Below the pieces are notes generated by a model that was not told where the DNA came from, made no database searches, and saw only the letters and a program-made list of their open reading frames with translations. A stretch of DNA of 64,000 bases from Branchiostoma lanceolatum (Eukaryota; Chordata; Leptocardii; Amphioxiformes; Branchiostomatidae). Position numbers and translations under genes: made by a program. The stretch covers positions 20,470,527-20,534,526 of the forward strand of contig NC_089730.1 in assembly GCF_035083965.1 (NCBI RefSeq). The letters run 5' to 3'. Of this stretch, positions 21,811 through 33,800 are shown in pieces; the stretch's first letter is position 1, and every line of letters begins with the position of its first letter.

Positions 21811-24800
21811 CTAGCTGGTGTCCATGGTCTCTATGCTGGAGGAGCTCGCGTCCTTCTGGATACTGTCGAACATGGTGGCCATCTCCGGACTGGCCCGGAT
21901 CTGCGACAGGAAGTCCATCATCAGCGGGCTCTTGTCGGCGTCCGGGATGGCGAGGAGCGCCGCGACGGCCCGCATGGCCGACCGCTTCAGCTCGTCCTGC
22001 TTCTCGAACTCCTGCTTGACGGAGTTGGCCTTGACCTTGGTGGTGCAGGTGGCGCGGAGGGGCTCGATGAGCCGGTCCAGCCGCTGCAGTACTGCGTGCG
22101 GGCACAAGGTGGATAACCGCACCTAGGGGGAACAATAGAGTTTTACTTACACAAGAAAAGCTTGGAGCATTTTTGATGCTACACATATTTCACACTACAT
22201 GACTGTATAACAATGAGACTTACGGCTTTCAAATTGGCACAAAATCATAATTCCTTTTCTTGTTATTACATCCATGTGAGGTTCAATAAAAGAGATCTTA
22301 AAGTATGGAAAATAAACGACTACATTGTACCGAATAGTTACTGTAGTAGTATGCAGTATTTGATTATGAATATGTTAATAAAAACATGTTTGGGCTATGT
22401 GTACAAAAAGAAAAAAAATGTATTTGAAACTAACTGCTCACTTTTGCATGACACAAACTGCAGGCTCTAGCTTTTACATGACCCTTTATATATCTAGAGT
22501 CATCAGTTGTTAGTGTTAGGCATACTATGAAGTATCCTGGGTGTGAAAGACTTAATTAGATTTTGGGAAACACTTAGAAACCGACCAGCATGAGATAAGT
22601 GAGCATCTTGATGTCGTAATGGTCCTTCAATCCGTCCTCCACGTGGTTCAGGAACTCGAAAATGTCCAGCCGGTCCAGACACGAGTCCAGCAGGGTGTAC
22701 ATGCACTCAAACGCTGCTTTCCTAAACAAGAGAGGTGGGCAAGGTGTTAAGTGTGCTCTGCTTCAACTAGGGTCAAGCTGTTTACAACTGCTGTCCCCCT
22801 GAAGGATAGCAAGCCTTCCCAACAGTCGGAATTTTGACAGACAATCTGTAAAACATACATGTACGTAGTGATCTTGAGGTGGAATTTCTACCCACTAGAC
22901 AACTGCATGCTACAAATACGAAGGGTGCACTGCGAATTTCCCAATGGGACAGAAAAATAGCACTCTTAATCTATGTACCTTATATCCAGTTCATCATCCA
23001 CACTGTGCTTGAAGAATCCACCTTCCTAAAGGTTTTCCCCACTAAATTACTGCATGCTCCAAGCACATGTACAGGTAGTGCTAGGAACTACCCACCATAT
23101 ACATTTGTAGGACAGGTGAGAAATATGGTAACAGTGTGCACAAACCTGATGTCCAGTCCATCGTCCACCGTGTGCTTGAAGGGCCCCATCTCCACCTCCC
23201 TGATCAACTCCTTACGCACCTTCGTCTCGTTGTACAGGTGAGGCAAGACGTGGTCCAACAGGTCACGGATCAGAGACGGCTTGTTGTGGGCTGTAGGAGG
23301 GAAGGAGAGAAGAGTTAAAGAAAGTGTTGTACAGGTGAGGCAAGACGTGGTCCAACAGGTCACGGATCAGAGACGGCTTGTTGTGGGCTGTAGGAGGGAA
23401 GGAGAGAAGAGTTAAAGAAAGTGTTGTACAGGTGAGGCAAGACGTGGTCCAACAGGTCACGGATCAGAGACGGCTTGTTGTGGGCTGTAGGAGGGAGGGA
23501 AGGAGAGAAGAGTTAAAGGAAGTGATGTACAGGTGAGGCAAGACGTGGTCCAACAGGTCACAGATCAGAGACGGCTTGTTGTGGGCTGTAGGAGGGAAGG
23601 AGAGAAGAGTTAAAGGAAGTGATGTACAGGTGAGGCAAGACGTGGTCCAACAGGTCACGGATCAGAGACGGCTTGTTGTGGGCTGTAGGAGGGAGGGAAG
23701 GAGAGAAGAGTTAAAGGAAGTGTTGTACAGGTGAGGCAAGACGTGGTCCAACAGGTCACGGATCAGAGACGGCTTGTTGTGGGCTGTAGGAGGGAGGGAA
23801 GGAGAGAAGAGTTAAAGGAAGTGTTGTACAGGTGAGGCAAGACGTGGTCCAACAGGTCACGGATCAGAGACGGCTTGTTGTGGGCTGTAGGAGGGAGGGA
23901 AGGAGAGCAGAGTTAAAGAAAGTGTTGTACAGGTGAGGCAAGACGTGGTCCAACAGGTCACGGATCAGAGACGGCTTGTTGTGGGCTGTAGGAGGGAGGG
24001 AAGGAGAGAAGAGTTAAAGAAAGTGTTGTACAGGTGAGGCAAGACGTGGTCCAACAGGTCACGGATCAGAGACGGCTTGTTGTGGGCTGTAGGAGGGAGG
24101 GAAGGAGAGCAGAGTTAAAGAAAGTGATGTACAGGTGAGGCAAGACGTGGTCCAACAGGTCACGGATCAGAGACGGCTTGTTATGGGCTGTAAAAAAAAC
24201 AAGAAACTTTAAGGCATCTTGAGAAGTTAAGTTTTTTGTTACAGAACGCTATTCTCCCTCTGGTTGTAACAAGGAGAGATGTTGTGTAAAGTTTTTACTG
24301 ATAAAACAGAAGTACAGCTCTGAGCAAGCACTACCAAGATTATCTATGTCTAATGATGAACCCTTACCTTTACCTTTTTTAATGATGCAGGGCTCGAAAT
24401 AGTGGGTGCATGTGCACCCAGTGCACCCAAAATTGGATCTGTGCACCTAATTTTTGACTGTGGGTGCACTGGTGCACCTATATATTTTTGTAGCCTATAG
24501 GGTTAAGGTACTATTGTACACTAGTATACAGAATATTCTTGAAATGTAAGTATGAAAAACAGCATGATAACTTTTTGCTGTACTTTATTTAATGTATCAT
24601 TTGTTTGAAATGTTAAAATTAGCTATAGAATTACAGATTGAAGTTCTTAAGAAAGGCAGCAGCGTTTAACTTTGTAATTGTGTTCTGAAGAACATTCAAC
24701 TTTATTTTATCTGGTGCACCCAAAATTCTTTCTGTGCAACCAATTTTTTGAGTTGGGTGCACCAGTGCACCTATTCCCAAAGATGAATTTCGAGCCCTGT

Positions 24801-27800
24801 GATGTAAAGACTAGTAATAAATAGCAAGCAAATGATGCACATTCAAGACAAGACATTGGAGAAAACATCTTCAAGACATGTTTTAAAAAGTCTCATGTCT
24901 CACCTGCAAACTTAAAGCCAAGCTGAAGGCCACCAGGAATACAGACAAGACAGTCTAAAGGGAACTTTCTTAAGATGTTTTTTTGACATATTAGTCAAAT
25001 CTCCTGTCTAACCTGCTGAGTTGAAGGCCACCAGTGACACCCTTCTCACGTTCAGGTCCGGGTCCTGTAGCGTCTTCAGGAAGTCCCCGATGCAGCCACG
25101 CAGCAGAGAGTCGATCGACTGCGGCTGGTCTGATATGGTGAACTTGATCGCCGTGACGACCGTGCTGCGCGTGTAACCCGACCCCGAGTCCAGGTACCCC
25201 TTCAGCTTGGGCAGCAGTGCGACGGGGTCCATGAGCGTGAGCTTGCCGAGGCACTCCGCCACCACGTTCCGCGTGCCCTCCTCCGCGCACTCGCAGTGCT
25301 TGAACAGCATGGACCAGATGTTTCCGATGAAGGGCTTGAGCGCCTCGACACCCGACGGGCTGGTGGCCTGGCAGGACAGGATCTCCTTGAGGGAGTGCAG
25401 GAGGAGGTACTGCCGCCGCGGCTGGCCCTCGATCTCCTGCAGCACGAAGGGCAGGTACTTGGGCAGGTTGCCGATGCTGACGTTACCTAGAGCGTACGAG
25501 GCCGCTGACTTCACCTCCTCGCTGTGGGAGGAAAACGAGTCCAGTATTACGCCCATGAGCTCTGATTGGTTGCTTAGATCGACGTGCTTCCCGATCTCGC
25601 CCAGCGCGAGGAGAGAGAACAAGTGGATCGAGTCCGTGGATTTTGGGTTCTTGACGTCGTTAACGAACTGGTTAACGACGCCGGCGCCCTCGTGCGCACA
25701 GGTGATGGTGAGGGCGGCCACGCACTTGGCGATGGAGTGGAAGGCCTGCTTGTGAACTGCGAAGGTCGCGTTGGGGGGCTGCGTGGAGGGCGTGGGGCTG
25801 TATATGGGGGTTGTCAGGTACTGCAGGAGGTCGCGGAAACCCATCTTTGGGGTTCCTGAGGACACCAGGGCTTGGAAGAAGTCGAGCATCGCCGTCAGGG
25901 CAGCACCTGGGGAGGGTTTTAGACAAAAAGTTAAGACTCAGAAATACAAGAAATAAATAGAGCTCAAAATACATGATTCATACAGTACTCGGTTTTCTAA
26001 AATGATATATATGATCTATAATACGGAACTCATACTTTTATAGTTTGCCAAGTTGCAAGTTGTTTGAATTTTTGTGCAGTTCTAAAAATGTTTTTGTAAG
26101 TTTCAGGTGAATGTTTCAAGCCCTGATACCATACAATAAAGTAAAGCATGCAATCTTCTACATGTATGACATGTGGAACTGAACTGTACTTCTAGCTACA
26201 CAATGAAGGATACAGAAAGACTGCATCCTTGAAATTCAGGAAATAACTCAATTCAAACAGTATAGTTTTTAACCTTTGCCCTGCTACCTAACCCCGTAAC
26301 CAATAAAAACTTGGTGCCAAACAGCTACCTTAGCAGGCTTAATGTTAAAGTAAACAAATGGAGTTGTAAAAGTCAGGAGAGTGACTCTAACCTTGTAGCA
26401 GCGGAGACCGCACCAACACGAACAGCTCTGGGAGGATGGACTCCCCGATCTTGGCCAGCGATGACCTATGAACCCGTGACATGGAGGTCAGCAGGTTGAT
26501 GGTAAGCTGGGACACGTGAAGGTCGTTCTCGCTGATGAGTGGAGGAACCTGCGGGGAATGGAGACTTCTTGTCAATAAAGGTTAGATATCCATTCTTTAT
26601 TAGGCAATTGGAGTACCTATTTTTCAATTAACTACGTAATATGAGCAACTGGATAAATTCTTTAAAGAGTCAGACATTTCAGATAGCATCAGTTGTTTGA
26701 TTAATTGTTTAAAATTTTGTTTAAAAGTTACCAATGTAATTACATGTACTTTATTTTATTTTATTTTGTGTACCCAAAATTCTTACTGTGCACTTTGATT
26801 TTTAGGTTAGATGCACCAGTGCACCTACATGTATCCCCCTAAATGGATCTTGAGCCCTGATCTTTAAAGATCCCATATGAAAAAACCCGAGACCTCTGCC
26901 AGGACTCCGTTGAGCATGTCCTGAGTGATGGCGTTGCCGTAGTTCTGGATCAGCACGTCCAGCGTGGTGAGCGTGCTCAGTCGTAGCGCCCGGTGGTTCT
27001 TACGCAGAAACGACGCCAGGATCGGCATCGCCTCCGCCAGGATGGGTCGGAGGTCAATCTTCAGCGGCGACCCTGCGGGTAAGGTGGCAAGGTGGTCTCA
27101 TGGTTAGGGTTGTTGACTTAGAATCTAAAGGTTCTGGATTCAAATCCTTAGCAGGCCTCAATGTTGTGCCCTTTGGAAAATCACTTGACACCTTTGTCCT
27201 CACTCAACTCAGGTGAAAATTAGAACTTAGCTTTAGCTAGGGACATCCTCTCAAATGAGACATGAAGCCGGTGGTCCCCTACACCTGTTATGTCGACCCT
27301 TCCACAAATGTGGTACATCTCAATAAATAAACAGACCATTACGGCCAAAATGGGGTACGGAATTTCCCGAACAGGCTTCGTAAACCCTGCTTCACCTGTT
27401 GAGTTAGTTACATGCAGTCGAGCTTGCCTAAGCTTGATGTTTCTGATTTAGGGAGAAGGGATGCTGCTTCAGCGAGCGTTAGTTCAGTGCCCAGAAGGCA
27501 GAAGTGGTCCATGTGGCCTTGCACTGAGCAAACTCAAAAATAAACCAACGAACCAGCGATCATGGTGAGCGCCTTGACGGCGGTGAGGCGTGTGATCTCG
27601 TTGCGGAGGCGGTCCAGGAAGATGGGGAGGCAGGTCTGCAGCTCTGCGGTGAGGTTGTCACCAAGGTTACAGATGATCTGCCCCATGCAGGTGATGGCGC
27701 GCTCCTTCACTTCCTGGTCAATATCTGCCGCCATCAACCTGAAAAGGTTGTAAAACAATACTTTAGTTTTGGAAAAAGATGTATCACAGTGACTATAACC

Positions 27801-30800
27801 TTAAGAATCTGTGACTCTTTAAGAAACTACGGAACTGCCCAAAAAGACTTCTCGAATTGAATTTATAAAGAGTTGGTAAAAGGAGGAAATCTTTGTGCTT
27901 ACATCACAGTGAAAATTGCATGGTTTTGCCCAGGCCATCAGACTTATCTTTTGTGCTATGCCCTTTTGTACCCAATATTCAACTTTCAAGTGATCCGCCC
28001 TTTCTTGGACAATTATGTTACATAGACAAGTTAATTGCCTACAATTCAGGCGCTAAGTGTTTAAAACTTTAATAACACTTAGCGCCTGAATTGTAGGCAA
28101 TATACATTGCGTATTTAACTAATCTGTGAGCACCTTAATCAATTCACTGATCAAATTCTATCCAGTTGCTTGAGTAACTGTTACCTTGTCTTCTTTTGAA
28201 GTAAAACATGCTAACCTAAGGACTTGAAAAACCCTAACCTGTTGAGTGTGGACTTGTACAGGTCGCCGACATACGGCCGGAAGTCGAACTGCGTGGGGCT
28301 GTCCAGCGGCCGAATCACCTTGACGATGTTCTGTGTCACCAGCAGGGCCTCCGACGTGATCTTGTAGAACGGGTCGGCGACTGCGTGCACAACTAGGGGC
28401 ACCTGGGGGGACGGAAGATGATTACATCAATGCACCAAGTCTCTGATGTTCTGGTTTTGAAAATCAGTTAGTCTTCAGTATTCACTCTTTTGCTCAATAC
28501 CTATACTATCTGCTGTAAAAGCAAAAATTGTCTTTTATAAGCATCAGATTATAGTTCCTAAATTTCTATGTGGATATAAATAGGTCAAAGTCAAAGTCAT
28601 GTGTGGAGTTGATTGTCTTCTGCATCCTCTCGATCGTCAGTCAGACTGATGACTGTAGGTGTAAGTGAGCCTGACCACCCCCGTAGCCTCCATTTGGTAG
28701 CTCCCAAAGTTGAAAGGTCACCCTCTAGTCTCCCACAATTCCTTGCGGTCCACACTGCGCATGCGCACCAGTCTAAAAAATTTGAGCGTTCTGTCAACAC
28801 CCTCGGAGTTTTCCAGCTCCGTTATGGGCTCTAAACGCGACAAGGAGCGCGTTAAGCCCCGCGAACGAGGTTCCTCGAAGACTTCAACGGCCAGTCGACG
28901 TCCCAAGGGCGGACGTAGAAGTGCAGAGCGGCGGCTCAGCGGCGGAGACGGCCGCGGGCAAGAAGAGACAAGCCCGAAGAGACGCCATGTGCGCAGGGAT
29001 GGGCGCCATGACAGTTCAACGCCTTCGATGCCAGTGCTGAGCGCCGTCCCCACCCCTTCCGGGGCGGACAGGCGCCGAAGTCCCAGTGCAGCACTTCGAG
29101 AAGAAGGCGAGGTGTCTTCCGACCCCGAGAAGAGGGACACTCGGCGGAAGGATGGCAACAAGCGAGGCGGAGGCGCCGATGGCGCCGATGGCTCTCAACA
29201 TGATGGAGAAGTCAGCGAGAGCGAGAAGAACAACAACGTACAGCGCTCACCAGTTCCAGTGACGCCCAGCGGTGACGTACGTATTGCTGCTCTAGAGCAG
29301 AGTTTCTTTTTGCTTTCAGATAAGATGGACACCTTTCAAGAGATGGTGATGTCTCAGTTCGACCAGTCGGCATCCAGGAAGCGCCACACTTCGTCTCCGG
29401 AGGCGGACGTCCCGGAGAAGCGGCGGCGATGCGACCGAGGTCGACAGCGGTCCCCGTGCCGTGACGAGACGGAGGAAGAGAGCGTCAGCGGCGGTTCCGA
29501 AGACGGGGAGACTGTGTGGAAGCCGTTCGACCCGACGGACACGGTGGAGAGACATCGCTGGGTCGCCGACGGCATCGTCGCGGAGGAGACGGAGGCGTAC
29601 TTCAAGCACGACAGACAGTGTCGGGGCGCCGACTTAGAAGCGTGGCAGAAGAAGTACGACTTGCCGGACAACGTGCCATCTACGATGGTGACGCCGTCTT
29701 TCAACGACAACGTTTCCAGGGCGGTGATCGACAACGACAAGAAACAGGGTGAGCTGATCGTTTTGCACGATAAGTCGCTCAAGTCGATCCATTCTAATTT
29801 GATGCAAGTTGCTACGCCGCTGATCAACCTATGGCAGTTGATTAAGAGATGCAGTAGCGAGTCGTTTGAAGAGTTGCAGCTAGACATGAATGACTGTGCA
29901 GGGACAGCCCTTCGTCTGTTAGGCTCGGTCCATACCCAGCTGGCATTTACACGTCGTTCTTTTATTGCTGAGTCTTCCCAGAAGACGTTCCGGGAGCTCT
30001 TCAAGACGCCGTCAGAAGATCCCAACTTCCTCTTCTCGCCGGACCTGGGGACGAAGGCGAAAGACCTGTCGTCAGAGAGTAAGGTCCTGTCCGGGATGAT
30101 GACGCAGACGGAGAAGAACAAGTCTTCCAGCTCAGGACGTGGAGGTCGTCGCGGCGGCGGCTACAGACCTTCAGGCAGAGGCTACAGACCTTCAGGCGGA
30201 GGCTACAGAAGCAACCGCTACAACTACTTGCCGAGGCCAAACTACAGTCGAGGTGGCCGTACTCGACAGTACTACAACAGAGGCCCTTCCCAGTCTTTTC
30301 AGAAGCAGGGGGAAGGAGGGAAGCAGGACAAGTAGCAGTCTCATCTTTGACAAGAGAAGCGGCTCGGTGTTCGACCGACCTTCAACGTGTACCCGGCACC
30401 TCTCAGATGCTGCACGGAGGCAGACTAGTTCACTTTCTTCAGAAGTGGCAGCAGCTCACCTCGGATCCGTGGGTTCTACAGTGCGTCAGAGGGTACAAGT
30501 TGGAGTTTGCGACAACGCCGCCGATTCAACGCCGACTTCCATCTTGTCGAGCAAGAGGTCCCCAGCAAGTGGAGGTCCTCAACGAAGAAGTAGGAGTGTT
30601 ACTTTACAAGGGAGCGATAAGGGAAGTGCCTTATCACAGCACGCAGTTTGTCTCGACTTTGTTTACAGTACCCAAGAAGACGGGGGGTCTAAGACCCGTG
30701 ATCAACCTCAAACCTCTCAACAGATATCTGCAAGTTCGGCGGTTCAAGATGGAGGGTTTAGGTGTGCTGAAGCATCTCCTACAGCCAGGCGACTTCATGG

Positions 30801-33800
30801 GAAAGGTGGATCTCAAGGATGCCTACTTTACCATACCGGTAGATGTGAACAGTCGCAGGTTCTTGACGTTCCAGTGGCAGGGGCGATTTTACCAGTTCCA
30901 GTGCGTCCCGTTCGGCGTCGCAACCGCACCAAGGGTCTTTACCAAGGTACTGAAGGTGCCCATCGCCCTGCTGAGAAGACAAGGCTACAGGTTGATTGTC
31001 TACCTAGACGATGTGCTGGTCTTCGGACGTACAAGAGAGGGCTGTCGAGAGGCGCTGATGGCAGTTCTACAGTTACTTTCCAGCCTGGGCTTCGTCCCAA
31101 ACAGAGAGAAGTCGATCTTGGAGCCAACACAGCGCATTACTTTTCTGGGTTCAGGAATAGACTCTCTGCGGATGATAGCCTTTCTACCCGACGGCAAGGT
31201 GCAGGAGTTGCAGCAGCTAGCAGTTGCTACACTTTCCACAGACAGTCTCATCACAGCAAGAGAGTTGGCGAGCTTGATAGGGAAGATGCAAGCCACGACA
31301 GGGGCAGTCTGGCACGCACCACTGCACTTCAGAAGTCTTCAGCGTCTGCTCATCACAGTTCTCAGAGTGACGAGAGGGAACTGGGAGTTTCTAGTGCCGC
31401 TGACAGAGGCAGCTCGAGCAGACCTAAGATGGTGGAGGGATCAGCTATCCAACCACAACAGTCGCCCAATCCTTTTGCCCACAGCAGACATGGTCGTGGA
31501 GACAGATGCATCCAAGATCGGATGGGGCGGATTCTGCAACGGCGTCCACACGGGAGGCCGCTGGTCAGCAGAGGAGAGAACAGCACACATCAACGTGTTG
31601 GAGCTGCAAGCTGCCTCCCTCGCAGTCAGAGGTTTCTGCAGGGAGTTACAGAGCGGGCACATCAGAGTTCGCTCCGACAACTCAACAGTGGTGGCTTATC
31701 TCAACCACCTAGGAGGCACGAGGTCGCTAGAACTGCTGAGCGTAACCTTGGACCTGTGGGAGTGGTGCACGGACAGGAATCTGTCCATTTCAGCAGAACA
31801 CATCCCAGGGAGAGACAACGTGCGGGCAGACTTCAGCTCCCGGCATTTTTCTGTGGCCACAGAATGGACTCTAGATCGGCATACGTTCCTGAGTCTTCAA
31901 GCGACTTTTCCACTACTCTCGAAGGGGGTGGATCTGTTCGCGTCCCGAACCAACCACCAGCTACCGCAGTTTGTGTCCTGGCACCCAGAGCCGGAGGCAA
32001 TCGGGACCGACGCCTTCACCTTGAGGTGGAACGAGTGGGGGATGGCTTATGCCTTCCCGCCCTTCATTCTGATAGCTCGCACACTACGGAAGGTGCAGCA
32101 GGACAGAGCTCAAGTGTTGTTGATCGCTCCAGTCTGGGATACAGCGATTTGGTACCCAGTCCTGCTAGAGATGTTGGTAGGAGAACCAGTTCTACTACCC
32201 CGCCACGAACATCTACTCACACAGCCAGAGTCACACAGACCTCATCCAGAGGGGAAGAAGCTGCTACTAGCCGCTTGGCCTGTTTGCGGAGACAACACGG
32301 CATGTATGGTCTTTCGTCAGGAGTTAGCAACATACTCTTGGCCTCATGGAGGTCCGGAACACAGAGACAGTATGCTGCGGCCTGGAACAAGTGGTGTGGC
32401 TGGTGTGCTAGAGGGCACTTTGATCCCGTTTCAGCGCCTCTGAGGGAAGTACTGGAGTTCCTGCTGTCCCTTTATGAGAAGGGTCTACAGTACAGGACCT
32501 TGAACGTGTACAGGTCCGCCATCTCTACTACGCATCTCCCGGTAGAGGGCCAGCCGTTAGGACAGCATCCTCTGGTGAAGCGCTTCTTGAAGGGAGTATT
32601 CGAGTTGCGTCCAGCACTTCCGAAGTATTCGTTCACCTGGGACGTGAGTAAAGTTCTTAAACTTTTACGCCGCTGGTCACCAGCGGAGTCTTTGTCACTT
32701 AAACTTTTGACTTTGAAACTTACTATGTTGATAGCTTTAGTTTCGGCGGGAAGAGAACAGACTATTTCTTTATTGGAGGTCAGGACAAAGAAGAAGATTC
32801 CAGGAGGAGTTTGTTTTGTTGTTTGTAGATTGTCTAAATCCTCTCGTCCAGGTAAGGCCACACATGAGGTGGTCTTACCGAGTTTTCCTCAGGACAAGAA
32901 GTTATGCCCTGTTCATTATTTGAAGAAGTACATTGCTAGGACAAGGACTTTCCGTTTGTGCGACAGTTTTTTGTTTAGGGCCTTGGTGGAGCCGCACCAG
33001 GCCGTTACGTCGTCAACGGTTGCAAGATGGTTGAAGTTAGTGCTGCAAGAAGCAGGTATTGACACGGCCAAGTTCACAGGCCATTCAACGAGGAGTGCGT
33101 CAGTATCTGCAGCAGCTCGGAGAGGTGTCTCAGCCAGTGACATTATGAGGACAGCTAACTGGTCGTCATCGTCGACTTTTGAGAAGTTTTACAGGAAGCC
33201 AGTGAGAACTTGCAGTTTTGGTCAGAGTGTCCTGGCCTCAGGCTGCTAAGTCACCTACAGTCATCAGTCTGACTGACGATCGAGAGGATGCAGAAGACAA
33301 TTACAAATTGTACAAACCTGTGCAGGACAGGTGTAGTTGTCTCTGCATCCCTCGTCGTCAGGCAGACTCCCACCCTGAGAGAGGCGGAATCTACTTGTTC
33401 CTGTGAGGTCCCTCCCGATGCGACTTCGGCCAGGGATTTCTGCTAAGTAGACTGGTGCGCATGCGCAGTGTGGACCGCAAGGAATTGTGGGAGACTAGAG
33501 GGTGACCTTTCAACTTTGGGAGCTACCAAATGGAGGCTACGGGGGTGGTCAGGCTCACTTACACCTACAGTCATCAGTCTGCCTGACGACGAGGGATGCA
33601 GAGACAACTACACCTGTCCTGCACAGGTTTGTACAATTTGTAATTTTCCTGAAGCTGCCAATCATATTGCATGTGGAGAACAAAAATAAAATAAAAAAAT
33701 ATCCAAGAAAATAGAACATAGTGTTGTAGAAATGCTACAGTATAGAATTCAGGAAATATAAAAAAAAATAACACCTGTACTGAGTATGTGAAGGTGGAAA

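Larger units (their letters stand above)
28613..33643 (+). mobile_element. DIRS-like tyrosine-recombinase retrotransposon
   Basis: Near-complete element of about 5.0 kb in a CAND1 intron, antisense to the host gene. Inverted terminal repeats (28613-28774 and 33449-33606), a 3' extension to about 33643, and an internal complementary region (33252-33368) that joins the complements of both ends: the DIRS hallmark for circle-mediated integration. Three ORFs in three frames: gag-like, RT/RNase H and tyrosine recombinase, all open. No target-site duplication seen, as expected for DIRS. Confidence 0.95.

Noticed and set aside
21794-22186. Several overlapping plus- and minus-strand frames over the CAND1 last exon
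   Set aside because: Shadows of a GC-rich exon; only 21811-22122 (minus) matches CAND1.
23235-24192. CRISPR-like regular repeats (also 33866-35540, 39745-40470, 46150-48122)
   Set aside because: Units are contiguous with no unique spacers, and each is derived from a neighbouring host exon; the genome is animal.
29354-30121. 255-codon antisense frame within the DIRS gag ORF
   Set aside because: Shadow of the GC-biased gag frame; no motif, no start context.
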